Assembly (NCBI GenBank): GCA_019233975.1
Contig: JAFALY010000004.1
Coordinates: forward strand, 29,345 to 93,344
Direction of reading: 5' to 3'
Length of the DNA: 64,000 bases
Origin: Alphaproteobacteria bacterium
GTDB taxonomy: Bacteria > Pseudomonadota > Alphaproteobacteria > UBA9219
Shown here: positions 50,043-60,203 of the stretch, piece by piece
Layout of the letters: every line of letters begins with the position of its first letter
Numbering within the stretch: the stretch's first letter is position 1
The notes under the pieces: model-generated
Seen by the model: the letters and a program-made list of their open reading frames with translations, nothing else
Databases searched by the model: none
Told to the model about the DNA's origin: nothing
Position numbers and translations under genes: made by a program

Positions 50043-50891
50043 CTATGCGGCAACAGGCGCTTTGGAGATCCTGTCAAATGACAGAAGCGTTTCCACAAGC
50101 TTCGGGAAATCCTTCAGGTGCACCATGTTTGGCCCATCAGACGGCGCGTTATCGGGGTCCTGATGAACTTCCAAGAACACAGCCGCAACACCCACTGCCA
50201 CGGCGGCACGCGCCAGTGTCGGCACAAATTCGCGCTGGCCACCTGAGCTTTCTCCACGCCCGCCCGGTTGCTGCACCGAATGGGTGGCATCGAATACGAC
50301 GGGATATCCCGTCTCCGCCATAATGGGCAGAGAACGCATATCGGATACCAATGTATTATAGCCAAAGCTCGCGCCACGCTCGCACAGCATGATGTTTTCA
50401 TTGCCGGTCGAAGCAATTTTCGCGGCGACATTCTTCATGTCCCACGGCGCCAGGAATTGTCCCTTCTTCACGTTTATGACGCGCCCTGTTTCACCGGCTG
50501 CCAACAGCAAATCCGTCTGCCTACACAGAAAGGCGGGGATCTGCAGGACATCGACAGCCTTCGCGACTTCCGCACATTGTTCGCGTTCATGAATATCCGT
50601 CATGACGGGCAGGCCAACGCTTTCACGAATTTCGGCGAAGATAGACAGCGACGCATCCAAACCCAAGCCACGCTGCGTTTTAATCGAGGATCTGTTCGCT
50701 TTATCAAACGATGTTTTATAAACCAGCCCAACGCCGTACTTTTGAGCAACATCACGCAAGGCCGTGCTCATTTCCAGTGCATGCGCCCGCGACTCCAACT
50801 GACACGGCCCCGCCAGAAATACCAGCTGCCTGTTGTTAGCAACATCAATCGCGCCGCCCTTGGGCAAGGCAATAGAAACAGTTTTAGGCAT
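50043..50891 (-). CDS. kdsA: 2-dehydro-3-deoxyphosphooctonate aldolase (Kdo-8-P synthase)
   Basis: From the ATG at 50891 the product is 282 residues. Recognisable segments are LVFLAGPCQLESRAHAL, KTSFDKANRSS, GLPVMTDIHE, FLCRQTDLL and LCERGASFGYNTLVSDMR. It condenses arabinose-5-P with PEP to Kdo-8-P for lipopolysaccharide. GGAGG precedes the start, which overlaps the end of pssA by eight bases. An upstream in-frame ATG at 50945 gives a Lys/Arg-rich extension and was not used. Confidence 0.97.
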   Translation of the reverse strand: MPKTVSIALPKGGAIDVANNRQLVFLAGPCQLESRAHALEMSTALRDVAQKYGVGLVYKTSFDKANRSSIKTQRGLGLDASLSIFAEIRESVGLPVMTDIHEREQCAEVAKAVDVLQIPAFLCRQTDLLLAAGETGRVINVKKGQFLAPWDMKNVAAKIASTGNENIMLCERGASFGYNTLVSDMRSLPIMAETGYPVVFDATHSVQQPGGRGESSGGQREFVPTLARAAVAVGVAAVFLEVHQDPDNAPSDGPNMVHLKDFPKLVETLLSFDRISKAPVAA

Positions 50892-51666
50892 TCGACGCCT
50901 CCTTTTCTTCCTGACTTTTACGATGATAATAGGCAACCAAACCAACTGGCAAAAGCGCCATATAAAACAGCCCCAACCCCGTCAGGGTCAGCCATGGGTT
51001 TGTAACCAGCGCGGCAAAGAACAGAACAGCCAGCACAAAAATGGGCGCCACCCAGCCGGGTGCGACACGCCAGCCCTTAATCGCCAATGTCGGCATGCGG
51101 CTGACCATCAGGCCGCCGACAATAATCAACCATACGCACAACAACGTGCTGGGCAGTACAATCTCATCGCCAAACTGAAGAAACGCCGTCAAGGGCACCA
51201 GAACAAGTCCTGCGCCAGCGGGGGCCGGAATGCCCGTGAAAAACCGTTTAGTCCATGCGGGAGCCACTTCATCTTCCAACATGGTATTAAATCGCGCGAG
51301 GCGCAGCGCAGAGCACACCGCAAAGGCAAGCACAGCGATCCAGCCAAAGTCATGATTAGCGCTCAACGACCATTGATACATGATAAAACCGGGCGCCACA
51401 CCAAAGCTGATGGCATCCGATAAGCTGTCCAGCTCCGCGCCGAATTTACTGGTTGTATTCAGGAGTCGAGCGACACGGCCATCCAGAATGTCAAACAACA
51501 TGGCGAACACGATACCAATGATGGCTTCGTGCCATTTCTCCATCAGGCCAAAGCGCATGGCTGTCAAGCCCGAACACAATGACATCAGTGTCAGCATATT
51601 AGGCAGCAAACGCGTCAAAGGTAACGTGCGCAATGTCTTAGGAAGCTTGGCTTGCTGATCGGCCAC
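50884..51666 (-). CDS. pssA: CDP-diacylglycerol-serine O-phosphatidyltransferase
   Basis: From the GTG at 51666 the product is 260 residues. The CDP-alcohol phosphotransferase motif DILDGRVARLLNTTSKFGAELDSLSD is complete. Several membrane helices follow. It makes phosphatidylserine, which psd then decarboxylates to phosphatidylethanolamine. The GTG lies two bases after the psd stop with AAGGCGAG upstream. A TTG at 51714 would add 16 residues and overlap psd. Confidence 0.94.
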   Translation of the reverse strand: MADQQAKLPKTLRTLPLTRLLPNMLTLMSLCSGLTAMRFGLMEKWHEAIIGIVFAMLFDILDGRVARLLNTTSKFGAELDSLSDAISFGVAPGFIMYQWSLSANHDFGWIAVLAFAVCSALRLARFNTMLEDEVAPAWTKRFFTGIPAPAGAGLVLVPLTAFLQFGDEIVLPSTLLCVWLIIVGGLMVSRMPTLAIKGWRVAPGWVAPIFVLAVLFFAALVTNPWLTLTGLGLFYMALLPVGLVAYYHRKSQEEKEASNA

Positions 51667-51668
51667 GG

Positions 51669-52385
51669 CTAATCTCGCCTTTCCACATGGCGTATGCCTT
51701 CTGCAGACTGGCAATCCGCCAAAACGGTTTCACCACCAATCATATACTGCCCGACACCAACCATCGGCGACACGCCAACCGGTAGATAAATGTCGGTGCG
51801 GCTGCCGAACCGTATGATGCCGTAGCGTTGCCCGGCTTTATAAACGTCACCCATATCGGCATCACACAAAATACGGCGGGCGATAAGTCCCGCGATTTGT
51901 ACAACCCCCATCGTTTTAGTGCTGGCCGGATGGTCGCCCGTCAGTTCAAGCACCAACGCCATGCGCTCATTATCCACGCTGGCCTTATCCAACGACGCAT
52001 TAAAAAACTTGCCGGGTCTGTAGATGCGATTACGCACAATGCCATCTGCCGGCATGCGGTTCACGTGCACATCAAACACATTCAGGAAGATACTGATACG
52101 GGTACGCGTATCAGCGCCAAGCGCCAAATCTACATCCGGCACAACCTCGGTCACCGCAACCACATGACCGTCTGCGGGGCTGATGATCAGGCCGGGGCGC
52201 GTCGGCGCAATGCGCGTCGGGTTACGGAAGAAGTACAAGCACCACCCGGTCAAGAACAGGCCGACGACAAAAAACGGCCAACCCAGATAGGACAGACCCC
52301 ACGTCGCCAGACAGAACAAAAAGATGAACGGGCGTCCTGCAGGATGAAAATAGGTCAAAAGATTGGGCATACGGCTTGTTTCCAT
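51669..52385 (-). CDS. psd: Phosphatidylserine decarboxylase proenzyme
   Basis: The 238-residue protein belongs to the short PSD-A type. Two N-terminal membrane helices (FIFLFCLATWGLSYLGWPFFVVGLFLTGW) are followed by SPADGHVVAVTEV, FLNVFDVHVNRMPADG and the self-cleavage site in IRFGSRTDIYLPVG. The Ser after Gly becomes the pyruvoyl group. It is coupled to pssA directly downstream. Confidence 0.97.
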   Translation of the reverse strand: METSRMPNLLTYFHPAGRPFIFLFCLATWGLSYLGWPFFVVGLFLTGWCLYFFRNPTRIAPTRPGLIISPADGHVVAVTEVVPDVDLALGADTRTRISIFLNVFDVHVNRMPADGIVRNRIYRPGKFFNASLDKASVDNERMALVLELTGDHPASTKTMGVVQIAGLIARRILCDADMGDVYKAGQRYGIIRFGSRTDIYLPVGVSPMVGVGQYMIGGETVLADCQSAEGIRHVERRD

Positions 52386-52493
52386 GCGGTTTTGCGTGAT
52401 TATCTACAATAAACAGCCAAAATCCATATTAATCTTGTGTTAAGCGTCCGGGGCTACATAATACACAGGACAATCAACAAACACGGTCATGGC

Positions 52494-52943
52494 ATGGGTG
52501 CATTAAGTGAAGCTGCGCAGCCCCTAACGCCGCCTGAGGCGTCGGAACTTCGCGACCTGTTTTACAGCATTGAGAGTCTATCGGCGCTGGGCAACGGCCA
52601 AACAAGACACATTGCCAACTTCACGTTAGATGGCCTGAAAATACAAATAACACAGACACATACAGCCGAAGAAAGCCTGATCTCGGTTGTAGCCTTTATC
52701 GGGTACCTGCCCTTTTCCATCCAATCCATGGAACGCCGCTTCGCTGTGCTGCGTATTATCAGCGATATATCCGCCAAGCTGTTCGTCAAGTTTGAGCTGG
52801 ACAATGCAGGCCGTGTTTTTGCGCGTGGCACCTACATCAAGGATGTGAACAACGCGCCTGACTTTATATTCTATCCGCTCATCATGTTCTTGCAGGAATC
52901 CCGCCCCTTCATTAACCTGCTGGGCGAATATGTATCGACCTGA
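52494..52943 (+). CDS. YbjN-domain protein
   Basis: From the ATG at 52494 the product is 149 residues with no signal or membrane segment. It looks like a YbjN (type III secretion chaperone-like) domain: an alpha/beta pattern with LKIQITQTHTAEESLISVVAFIGYLP, RRFAVLRIISDISAKLFVKFELD and a C-terminal helix. No ribosome binding site is clear. A TTG opening at 52437 is possible and would add 19 residues. The cellular role is unknown; related proteins act as chaperones or regulators. Confidence 0.6.
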   Translation: MGALSEAAQPLTPPEASELRDLFYSIESLSALGNGQTRHIANFTLDGLKIQITQTHTAEESLISVVAFIGYLPFSIQSMERRFAVLRIISDISAKLFVKFELDNAGRVFARGTYIKDVNNAPDFIFYPLIMFLQESRPFINLLGEYVST

Positions 52944-52996
52944 GGCGCGCCCCAGTCCGCCTCTTTACCCTTTCAACGACCATATGTGAGTGTTAA

Positions 52997-53578
52997 GTGA
53001 CGATCTCTTCTGTGTGTGTGTATTGCGGCGCTTCCGACAGTGTGGCGGATCATTATAAGGTTCTAGCCCGTCAGGTGGGCGTAGCGCTTACGGAAAACAA
53101 ATACCAACTGGTTTACGGTGGGGCGGAGATTGGCCTGATGGGCATTGTCGCCGACTCGGCTATGGAAACCGGTGGCTACGTCGTTGGCATCATCCCGCAC
53201 AACATACGCTCGGATGAAAACCCGCATAGCGGGTTAAGCGAGCTCCACATCGTCTCGAACATGCATAACCGCAAGCAATTGATGGTTGATAAATCTGATG
53301 CCTTCCTCATCCTGCCCGGCGGGTTTGGTACGCTTGATGAGGCGTTTGAGATCCTGACATGGCGCAAGCTGCAATTCCACAACAAGCCAATTATACTGCT
53401 GAACCACAAAGGCTTCTGGGACCCGTTCATTGAGCTGGTTAACCGACTGATCAATGAAGGCTTTGCGGCCCCGCATGATACGGCTCTTTTCCATGTGGCT
53501 GATAATGTTGAAGAGGTTCTGAGCTTCCTTAAACACGACCACACGCTCAGTATTGCCCCCAAGACCGACAAGATGTAA
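52997..53578 (+). CDS. LOG-family phosphoribohydrolase
   Basis: The 193-residue protein has the Rossmann-type GGAEIGLMG and the family motif PGGFGTLDE, with conserved [15 protein letters not shown] proteins release free adenine-type bases from nucleoside 5'-monophosphates by breaking the N-glycosidic bond. The start is a GTG at 52997, and the N-terminus SVCVYCGAS fits the family. icd follows 43 bases later. Confidence 0.93.
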   Translation: MTISSVCVYCGASDSVADHYKVLARQVGVALTENKYQLVYGGAEIGLMGIVADSAMETGGYVVGIIPHNIRSDENPHSGLSELHIVSNMHNRKQLMVDKSDAFLILPGGFGTLDEAFEILTWRKLQFHNKPIILLNHKGFWDPFIELVNRLINEGFAAPHDTALFHVADNVEEVLSFLKHDHTLSIAPKTDKM

Positions 53579-53621
53579 TCTCACCACGCCTTATCAACCC
53601 TCCAGTCTAAACGGACACGCC

Positions 53622-54836
53622 ATGGCAAAAATTGATGTAAAAACGCCCCTCGTTGAACTTGATGGCGACGAAATGACGCGCATCATCTGGCAGATGATCA
53701 AGGACTGGCTGATCCTGCCCTATCTGAATGTTGACCTGAAATATTATGATCTGGGCATTCAGGAACGTGACCGCACCGAGGATAAAATCACGATCGAAAG
53801 CGCTGAGGCCATTAAACGCTACGGCGTCGGCGTCAAATGCGCAACCATCACTCCCGACGAAGCGCGCGTCAAAGAATTCAATCTGAAGAAAATGTGGAAG
53901 TCGCCCAACGGCACGATCCGCAACATTCTGAACGGCACCGTGTTCCGTGAGCCGATTTTGATCAAGAACGTGCCGCATTATGTTCAGGGTTGGAAAAAGC
54001 CCATCATCATTGCGCGCCACGCCTATGGCGACCAATATCGCGCGACTGACTTCCGCGTCAACGGTCCGGGCCGCCTCACCATCACCTTCCAACCGGATGA
54101 CGGCAGCACCCCCATAAGCCATGAAGTGTTTCATTACCCGGGCAGCGGCGTCGCCATGGCGATGTATAATGAGGACGAGTCCATTCGCGGTTTTGCACGC
54201 GCTTGTTTGACGTATGCGCTGATGCGCGGTTACCCGCTTTATCTGTCGACGAAGAACACCATCCTGAAGGCCTATGACGGTCGTTTTAAGGATCTGTTTG
54301 CTGAAATCTATGAGCAAGAATTCAAGTCTAAGTACGAAGCTGCCAAACTGACCTACGAACACCGCCTGATCGACGACATGGTCGCGCAGTCGCTGCGTGA
54401 CGAAGGCGGTTTTGTATGGGCCTGCAAAAACTATGACGGCGACGTTCAGTCCGACTCTGTCGCACAAGGTTTCGGCTCACTTGGCCTGATGACCTCCGTT
54501 CTTTTGTCGCCCGATGGCAACACCATTGAAACCGAAGCGGCGCATGGCACGGTGACGCGCCATTACCGCGACCATCAGGCGGGCAAGGAAACTTCAACGA
54601 ACCCGATTGCCTCCATCTTCGCATGGACGCAAGGACTGCAGTATCGCGGCAAGATGGATGACACACCCGACGTCGTTGATTTCGCCAAGCTGCTGGAAAA
54701 AGTCTGCATTCAGACTGTTGAGCAAGGCCATATGACCAAGGACCTGGCTATCCTCATCGGCACGAATCAGCAGTGGCTGAACACACGCGAGTTCCTTGAG
54801 AAAATCACCGAAAATCTGAAGAAAGCCATGGCGTAA
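53622..54836 (+). CDS. icd: Isocitrate dehydrogenase (NADP+), eukaryotic type
   Basis: The 404-residue protein opens [28 protein letters not shown], the signature of the homodimeric NADP-IDH of type II (as in mitochondria and alphaproteobacteria). [20 protein letters not shown] carries the isocitrate-binding Ser/Asn/Arg set, and the NADP region lies near [27 protein letters not shown]. It makes 2-oxoglutarate in the TCA cycle. The upstream in-frame ATG at 53553 overlaps the LOG gene and was rejected. Confidence 0.97.
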   Translation: MAKIDVKTPLVELDGDEMTRIIWQMIKDWLILPYLNVDLKYYDLGIQERDRTEDKITIESAEAIKRYGVGVKCATITPDEARVKEFNLKKMWKSPNGTIRNILNGTVFREPILIKNVPHYVQGWKKPIIIARHAYGDQYRATDFRVNGPGRLTITFQPDDGSTPISHEVFHYPGSGVAMAMYNEDESIRGFARACLTYALMRGYPLYLSTKNTILKAYDGRFKDLFAEIYEQEFKSKYEAAKLTYEHRLIDDMVAQSLRDEGGFVWACKNYDGDVQSDSVAQGFGSLGLMTSVLLSPDGNTIETEAAHGTVTRHYRDHQAGKETSTNPIASIFAWTQGLQYRGKMDDTPDVVDFAKLLEKVCIQTVEQGHMTKDLAILIGTNQQWLNTREFLEKITENLKKAMA

Positions 54837-54865
54837 CCCCGGTCTTAGGTGGATTTACCCTTATC

Positions 54866-54925
54866 TTTCATACATGCAAACCGCAGTTCCTTTGCGGCGC
54901 AAAAAACAGTTTAGTTTTCATACAT
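54866..54925 (+). promoter_or_regulatory. Two TTTCATACAT direct repeats upstream of pstS
   Basis: The 10-mer occurs at 54866-54875 and 54916-54925, exactly 50 bases apart, in the 235-base leader of pstS. CTTTCATA resembles half of a Pho box (CTGTCATA), but no full direct-repeat Pho box is seen. Confidence 0.35.
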
Positions 54926-55071
54926 AATAGGCTATAGGCGACCGCAGAAAAGCAGCGTTTCAACAGCCATGGATGTCCATGACTAGCCGCCGTCTTACGT
55001 CAAATGCCTACACGCTTCGCCGTAGAAGCGGGGCGAGCTGCTTTTACCCTCACCCCCATCAGGAGAAAACC

Positions 55072-56097
55072 ATGCGCTCATTCATCAAGCGCGCAGCGGC
55101 CGTTCTGGCTTCTGCCGTCCTACTGTGCTGTCTACATGCCAACGCAACCGAGGAGATTTCCGGCGCCGGTGCAACATTCCCCTATCCCGTTTATGCAAAG
55201 TGGGCTGAAGCCTACAAGCAGCAAACCGGCATCGGCCTGAACTATCAGTCCATCGGCTCTGGCGGCGGCATCAAGCAGATCAAAGCCAACACCGTGACCT
55301 TTGGCGCGTCAGACAAACCACTGACCACGGACGAACTCAAGGACGGCGACCTGATCCAGTGGCCAATGATTATCGGCGGTGTCGTTCCCGTTATCAACGT
55401 TAAAGGCATCGCCCCAGGCCAGATGGTTCTGGACGGTCAAACGTTGGCCGACATTTATCTGGGTGAAGCCAAATATTGGGATGATCCGTCGATCGTCAAA
55501 ATCAATCCCAAGCTGAAACTGCCACACCAACCGATCGTTCAGGTTTATCGTTCGGACGGGTCCGGCACCAACTTCCTTTTCACCTACTACCTGACATCGG
55601 TTAACAGCAAGTTCGGCCAGAAAGTCGGCGCGAATGCTTCCGTCCAGTGGCCCGCCGGTATCGGCGCCAAGGGTAACGAAGGCGTTGCCGGCATGACCAT
55701 GCACACAGACGGTGCTATCGGCTACGTCGAATATGCCTATGCCGTGCAAAACAAGCTGAGCTTTGTGCAGATGGTGAATAAGGCCGGCAAAACGGTGCGC
55801 CCGGAAACCGCTACGTTTGAAGCGGCGGTAGCCAATGCTGATTGGGCCAAAGCACCGGGATACTACCTGATCCTGACGAACCAGCCCGGCGACAAGAGCT
55901 GGCCCATCACAGGCGCCAGCTTCATTCTGATGCACACCAAGCCGGTGGATGCAAAAGCCAGCAAGGAAGCGCTGGATTTCTTTGCATGGGCCTATCAGAA
56001 CGGCAACGACGCTGCAAAGGCGCTTGACTATGTGCCACTGCCCGCAAGCGTCGTCGCACAGGTTAAGGACAGCTGGAAACAGATTGATCTGAAATAA
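55072..56097 (+). CDS. pstS: Phosphate ABC transporter, periplasmic binding protein
   Basis: The 341-residue protein has a signal peptide (cleavage near HANA-TEE). The binding-protein core includes ISGAGATFPYPVYAKWAEAY, YQSIGSGGGIKQI, TFGASDKPL and the phosphate-binding YRSDGSGTNF. The ATG at 55072 has AGGAG eight bases upstream, so an opening at 54973 was rejected. It captures phosphate for PstCAB. Its stop overlaps the pstC start by one base. Confidence 0.97.
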   Translation: MRSFIKRAAAVLASAVLLCCLHANATEEISGAGATFPYPVYAKWAEAYKQQTGIGLNYQSIGSGGGIKQIKANTVTFGASDKPLTTDELKDGDLIQWPMIIGGVVPVINVKGIAPGQMVLDGQTLADIYLGEAKYWDDPSIVKINPKLKLPHQPIVQVYRSDGSGTNFLFTYYLTSVNSKFGQKVGANASVQWPAGIGAKGNEGVAGMTMHTDGAIGYVEYAYAVQNKLSFVQMVNKAGKTVRPETATFEAAVANADWAKAPGYYLILTNQPGDKSWPITGASFILMHTKPVDAKASKEALDFFAWAYQNGNDAAKALDYVPLPASVVAQVKDSWKQIDLK

Positions 56098-57032
56098 TGA
56101 CACAACGGACGCAAAGCCTGACGAACTGGACGGTCAGAGGCCTGACAGCCCTCAGTGGGCTTTGCGTTGTCGTTTTTACGATCGCTTTTGCTATATTGCT
56201 GGGGTATGCGGCGTGGCCCGCATTCTCCAGCTTTGGCTTGCATTTTCTAACAAACGAAGCCTGGAACCCGGTGACCGATACGTTCGGTGCCCTGTCCTCG
56301 ATTTACGGCACGATTATCAGCGCCGCTATCGCACTTGTTTTATCATTCCCTGTCAGTATCGGCATCGGCTTTTGCCTGAGCGAGATTATGCCACGGCGAT
56401 TGGTCCTCCCCATACGCAGCTTGATCGAATTGCTCGCAGGCATCCCAAGTCTGGTCTACGGGCTGTGGGGGATGTATGTGTTGGCCCCCTGCTTTCAAAC
56501 CACCCTGCAACCCTTTCTCATCAAACATCTGGGCCACTTCGCCTTTATTGGTCAAATATTCTCCGGCCCGCCCTACGGGGTTGGCCTGTTGACCGCGGGT
56601 ATCGTTCTTGCCATCATGATCCTGCCTTTCCTGACGGCTATTGTTGTTGATCTGTTTCAATCCGTCCCGCGTCTGATGAAGGAATCCGCCTACGCGTTGG
56701 GCATGACGCCGTGGGAAGTTACACGTTCCATATCCCTGCCCTACATCAAGCAGGAAATTTTTAGCGGCGCCTTTCTGGCGTTAGGTCGCGCGCTGGGAGA
56801 AACTATGGCTGTCACCTTCGTCGTCGGCAATGCACACCGCATCAGCACGTCATTGCTGGCACCCGCAACGACAATATCCGCCAGTATCGCCAATGAATTC
56901 AACGAAGCTACCAGCGACATGCACACATCATCGCTGATCGCCCTTGGCTTTATCTTGCTGGTCTCAACATTCCTGGCCCTCGTGATCAGCAAATGCATGG
57001 CTGCGCGCGCAGTCAAAGGCAGGCCCGCGTGA
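56097..57032 (+). CDS. pstC: Phosphate ABC transporter permease
   Basis: The 311-residue polytopic protein has six membrane helices and the permease motif YALGMTPWEVTRSISLPYIKQEIFSGAFLALGRALGETMAVTFVVG. The LIELLAGIPSLVYGLWG segment is typical of PstC. Coupled to pstS and pstA by overlapping starts and stops. Confidence 0.97.
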   Translation: MTQRTQSLTNWTVRGLTALSGLCVVVFTIAFAILLGYAAWPAFSSFGLHFLTNEAWNPVTDTFGALSSIYGTIISAAIALVLSFPVSIGIGFCLSEIMPRRLVLPIRSLIELLAGIPSLVYGLWGMYVLAPCFQTTLQPFLIKHLGHFAFIGQIFSGPPYGVGLLTAGIVLAIMILPFLTAIVVDLFQSVPRLMKESAYALGMTPWEVTRSISLPYIKQEIFSGAFLALGRALGETMAVTFVVGNAHRISTSLLAPATTISASIANEFNEATSDMHTSSLIALGFILLVSTFLALVISKCMAARAVKGRPA

Positions 57033-57880
57033 ATAAGAACCTGCTTCGGATACGCAAAGCTAAAAACGCGATCGCGACAGCCATTGCCTTGACATCGGTT
57101 GGGTTAGGGGTCGCCATACTGATGGTGATCCTTTACGAAATCGTGACACAAGGCATCGCGTATATTACCGCCGACACGCTGACCAAAACAACACCACCCC
57201 CCGGCGGTACGGGCGGTCTGGCCAACAGCATTGTCGGCAGCCTGATTATGGTAGTAATGGCCATGCTGATCGCCATCCCGACTGGTGTTATGGGTGGCGT
57301 CTATCTGTCGGAATATCAGCGGCGCACCCGTTGGGGCAGTGTTATCCGCTTTTGCAACGATACGCTGCTGTCCACACCATCCATATGCGTTGGCATCTTT
57401 GCCTATGAAATGATGGTCAAACCCATGCATGGCTTTTCTGGTTATGCCGGGGCTGTGGCGCTTGCCATGATCGCTGTGCCCGTGATTTTGCGCACCAGTG
57501 AAAGCTTTTTGATCCTTGTGCCCGACAGTCTGCGTGAAGCCGCGGCGGCGCTGGGCGCGACCAAGGAACAGATTACTTTGTCCATCGGCTTCAGGGCTGC
57601 GCGCAGCGGTATTCTGACAGGCCTGCTGATTGCACTGTCCCGCATTATGGGCGAAACAGCGCCGCTGCTATTCACCGCACTGAACAACCAGTTCTGGAGC
57701 CTTAATCTGTCGCATCCGATGGCGAACCTTCCTTCAACCATTTACCAGCTCGCCATGTCACCCTATGAGGAATGGCACAAGCTCGCATGGGCGGGGGCGC
57801 TCCTGATCACCAGCTTTGTTTTAGGCATTAATTTGTTATCACGCTACATGAACAGTTATAGCCAAAGGGCTGAAAAATGA
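57029..57880 (+). CDS. pstA: Phosphate ABC transporter permease
   Basis: The 283-residue polytopic protein starts at GTG 57029 and overlaps pstC by four bases. Typical segments are [51 protein letters not shown], and the coupling loop [47 protein letters not shown]. An ATG at 56993 inside pstC was rejected. Confidence 0.96.
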   Translation: MNKNLLRIRKAKNAIATAIALTSVGLGVAILMVILYEIVTQGIAYITADTLTKTTPPPGGTGGLANSIVGSLIMVVMAMLIAIPTGVMGGVYLSEYQRRTRWGSVIRFCNDTLLSTPSICVGIFAYEMMVKPMHGFSGYAGAVALAMIAVPVILRTSESFLILVPDSLREAAAALGATKEQITLSIGFRAARSGILTGLLIALSRIMGETAPLLFTALNNQFWSLNLSHPMANLPSTIYQLAMSPYEEWHKLAWAGALLITSFVLGINLLSRYMNSYSQRAEK

Positions 57881-58680
57881 CTATTTCTTCTATCGCCCTT
57901 ACCGATAACATCCGCCCTTTGACCGAGGAAACCGCACTGTCAGTGCGGCATCTGTCTTTCTACTATGGCCACAAAGAGGCGCTCAGCGATATCACGCTCA
58001 ACATACACAGGAATTGCATCACGGCGATTATGGGACCGTCAGGCTGCGGTAAGTCGACATTATTGCGCGCTATGAACCGCATCTATGACTTGAACCCGAC
58101 CCATCGCGCGTCAGGTGAGATCATGATCGATGGCACCAACATCTTGTCACCCGGCATTGATATTCTGTCACTGCGCAAGAAGATCGGCATGGTGTTCCAA
58201 AAACCGACGCCGTTCCCGATGTCCATCTATGACAACATCGCTTTTGGCATCAAGCTGTACGAGAAACTCAGCCGGGCCGAAATGGCCGTGCGTGTGGAAC
58301 AAGCCCTGCGCGCCGCCGCCCTGTGGGATGAGGTCAAAGACAACCTGAACGCCAGCGGTAACAGTCTGTCCGGCGGCCAGCAGCAACGCCTTTGTATCGC
58401 ACGCACGCTCGCTATTAAACCTGATATTATTTTGATGGATGAACCGACATCCGCCCTCGACCCGATCGCCACGCAAAAAATCGAAGAATTGATGGTAACG
58501 CTGAAGGAAGATTACACAATCGCCATCGTCACTCATAATTTGCAACAGGCCGCCCGAATTTCGGATTACGCCGCGTTCCTGTATATGGGGCACCTGATCG
58601 AGTTCCGGGATACGCCAACCCTGTTTTCCAAGCCCAAGCACCCGCAAACAGCCGATTATCTGCATGGCCGGTTTGGCTGA
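57877..58680 (+). CDS. pstB: Phosphate ABC transporter ATPase
   Basis: The 267-residue ABC ATPase has Walker [10 protein letters not shown] (53-61), Q loop region [16 protein letters not shown], signature LSGGQQQRL, Walker [13 protein letters not shown] and the switch His in [11 protein letters not shown]. An 18-residue leader precedes the conserved start. It overlaps pstA by four bases. phoU and phoB, which often follow, are absent. Confidence 0.98.
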   Translation: MTISSIALTDNIRPLTEETALSVRHLSFYYGHKEALSDITLNIHRNCITAIMGPSGCGKSTLLRAMNRIYDLNPTHRASGEIMIDGTNILSPGIDILSLRKKIGMVFQKPTPFPMSIYDNIAFGIKLYEKLSRAEMAVRVEQALRAAALWDEVKDNLNASGNSLSGGQQQRLCIARTLAIKPDIILMDEPTSALDPIATQKIEELMVTLKEDYTIAIVTHNLQQAARISDYAAFLYMGHLIEFRDTPTLFSKPKHPQTADYLHGRFG

Positions 58681-58725
58681 AACTTGCATACCATCAACTC
58701 GGTTTGACGCACCAGCGGAAATGAT

Positions 58726-59583
58726 ATGACGAAACCTAAAATTGGATTGGGGCAAGCATCGCTACTTTGCCAAAGATCAGCTAAAGAGCAGATGTGTCTT
58801 TTAGCTGAGGGATTGCCTATCATTTTAGCTAGTGCCTCAGGTTTCTGGGATGCGTCACAGAAATTAGACAATATGTGCAGAGAACGGGATGTTTTAGTAC
58901 AGCACGCCGAAGAAGAGGCCGCCAAAATCCTTATATTAATGGATATGGTTCGTTGCCCAGAGAAGATGCGCTCTTCCAAGACAGGCAACATTATTGCGGG
59001 TTTCTATGCACATTTGGCCCGGCTGATTTATGCACGAGCCACTTCTTGGCGACCAACGGATATTAATGAGCTCCGTGAATATGTCGATGATACACGTTGC
59101 TCACATTACAGAGAAGGATATCTCGGCGAATACATTTTACCCAATCAAGAGATAACTAACCGTGAATGCAAGCTATATGCTGATATAGAGGCAAATGAAG
59201 ATGGGTATCTTGTCTGGAATACACCTCAAGGCAACAAGCATTCTTTCAGTACATACAAGCCAAATGCTCTGCAAGTCACAGAAGCAATGTCGGCTCTTGG
59301 AATGCTCAAATTTGAGGGCCTGCATACTATTGCAGAAGTTTGGAATGAACTAGAATTTAAAGATATCCAAGGCCCTTCTGATAATCGGCAATTAACAAGA
59401 AGATTATTAGGCAAGATAATGGAGAAAAATCTACATGAATCTCACGCAGAGCAGGAGCATGTTGAAATAATATATAACTTTTGGCAAATGCCTATGTATA
59501 ATCTCGATTTTGGACTTATAAATGTCCCTTTGGAAAAATTACAGGAAGAAAGAGAGGTTCAGTTCTGGGCCGAAACCGTATAG
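58726..59583 (+). CDS. AbiV-like protein, possible phage-defence gene
   Basis: The 285-residue protein is mostly helical with no signal or membrane helix. The segment HAEEEAAKILILMDMVRCPEK, then GNIIAGFYAHLARLIYA, resembles the conserved EExxK-containing core of AbiV abortive-infection proteins (HEPN-like). A full HEPN RxxxxH motif was not found. The gene is visibly richer in A and T than its neighbours: 59461-59520 has 16 G or C in 60. It has its own GGAA ribosome binding site and lies alone between pstB and sdhC. These signs suggest acquisition by transfer. Family assignment is tentative. Confidence 0.5.
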   Translation: MTKPKIGLGQASLLCQRSAKEQMCLLAEGLPIILASASGFWDASQKLDNMCRERDVLVQHAEEEAAKILILMDMVRCPEKMRSSKTGNIIAGFYAHLARLIYARATSWRPTDINELREYVDDTRCSHYREGYLGEYILPNQEITNRECKLYADIEANEDGYLVWNTPQGNKHSFSTYKPNALQVTEAMSALGMLKFEGLHTIAEVWNELEFKDIQGPSDNRQLTRRLLGKIMEKNLHESHAEQEHVEIIYNFWQMPMYNLDFGLINVPLEKLQEEREVQFWAETV

Positions 59584-59748
59584 ATCGTTATGGATATCAG
59601 CATTAGCATACTGGGCAATTGGAGCAGATAAAGCAGGGCCACCTGTAACGACTCGTTCTCACAGGCATTCCCGCCTAAGCCAGTGAAACACAATAGAAAG
59701 CAGCATTAACCCGCCCGGCATATTTACGTGTTTTGGCACAGCATGCCC

Positions 59749-59776
59749 TTGTCATTATGGGCCATGGCGTTAGAAT
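59749..59776 (+). promoter_or_regulatory. Candidate sigma-70 promoter of sdhCDAB
   Basis: TTGTCA (59749-59754), a 16-base spacer and TAGAAT (59771-59776). Each box differs from consensus by one base. It lies 34 bases before the sdhC ATG. Confidence 0.5.
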
Positions 59777-59810
59777 GCGCACAGATTCCCACATCACCAC
59801 AGGTTCTCTG

Positions 59811-60203
59811 ATGGCCGCCCACAAACCACGCCCCCTGTCACCGCATCTGCAGGTGTATAAGCCGCAACTAACATCCGCGATGTCGATTTTCCACCGCATT
59901 ACGGGCATAGGGTTGGCACTGGGCCTGCCGGTATTCGTTCTGTGGTTGCTGTTATTGGCAGGTGACCAGCCCACCTATGATAAATTCATCAAAATCGCGC
60001 ATACGCTCCCCGCCCAACTGGCCCTCCTCGGCTGGACATGGGCCTTTTTCTACCATCTGTGCACCGGCATTCGTCACTTGCTGTGGGACGCCGGGCATTT
60101 TCTGAAAATCAAGGACGTCTATAAAACGGGCTATATAGCCCTTGCCGTTTCAACGGCCCTGACCGTCTATGTGGCCTATCAATATCTATGGGTGGCATCA
60201 TGA
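59811..60203 (+). CDS. sdhC: Succinate dehydrogenase cytochrome b556 subunit
   Basis: The 130-residue membrane protein starts MAAHKPRPLSPHLQVYKPQLTSAMSIFHRITGIGLALG, the SdhC signature. A second His-rich motif, HLCTGIRHLLWDAGH, holds the haem ligand. Three membrane helices are present. An opening at 59733 would include the promoter region and was rejected. Confidence 0.96.
   Translation: MAAHKPRPLSPHLQVYKPQLTSAMSIFHRITGIGLALGLPVFVLWLLLLAGDQPTYDKFIKIAHTLPAQLALLGWTWAFFYHLCTGIRHLLWDAGHFLKIKDVYKTGYIALAVSTALTVYVAYQYLWVAS

Noticed and set aside
53607..54467. 286-codon minus-strand frame opposite icd
   Set aside because: Antisense of a clear icd; no ribosome binding site or family features.
54880..54901. 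CCGCA...TGCGG stem after icd as a terminator
   Set aside because: Only five base pairs and followed by A residues, not T.
59584..59748. Possible tRNA or small gene between the AbiV-like gene and sdhC
   Set aside because: No cloverleaf arms, no CCA-preceding acceptor pair and no credible short frame with a ribosome binding site.
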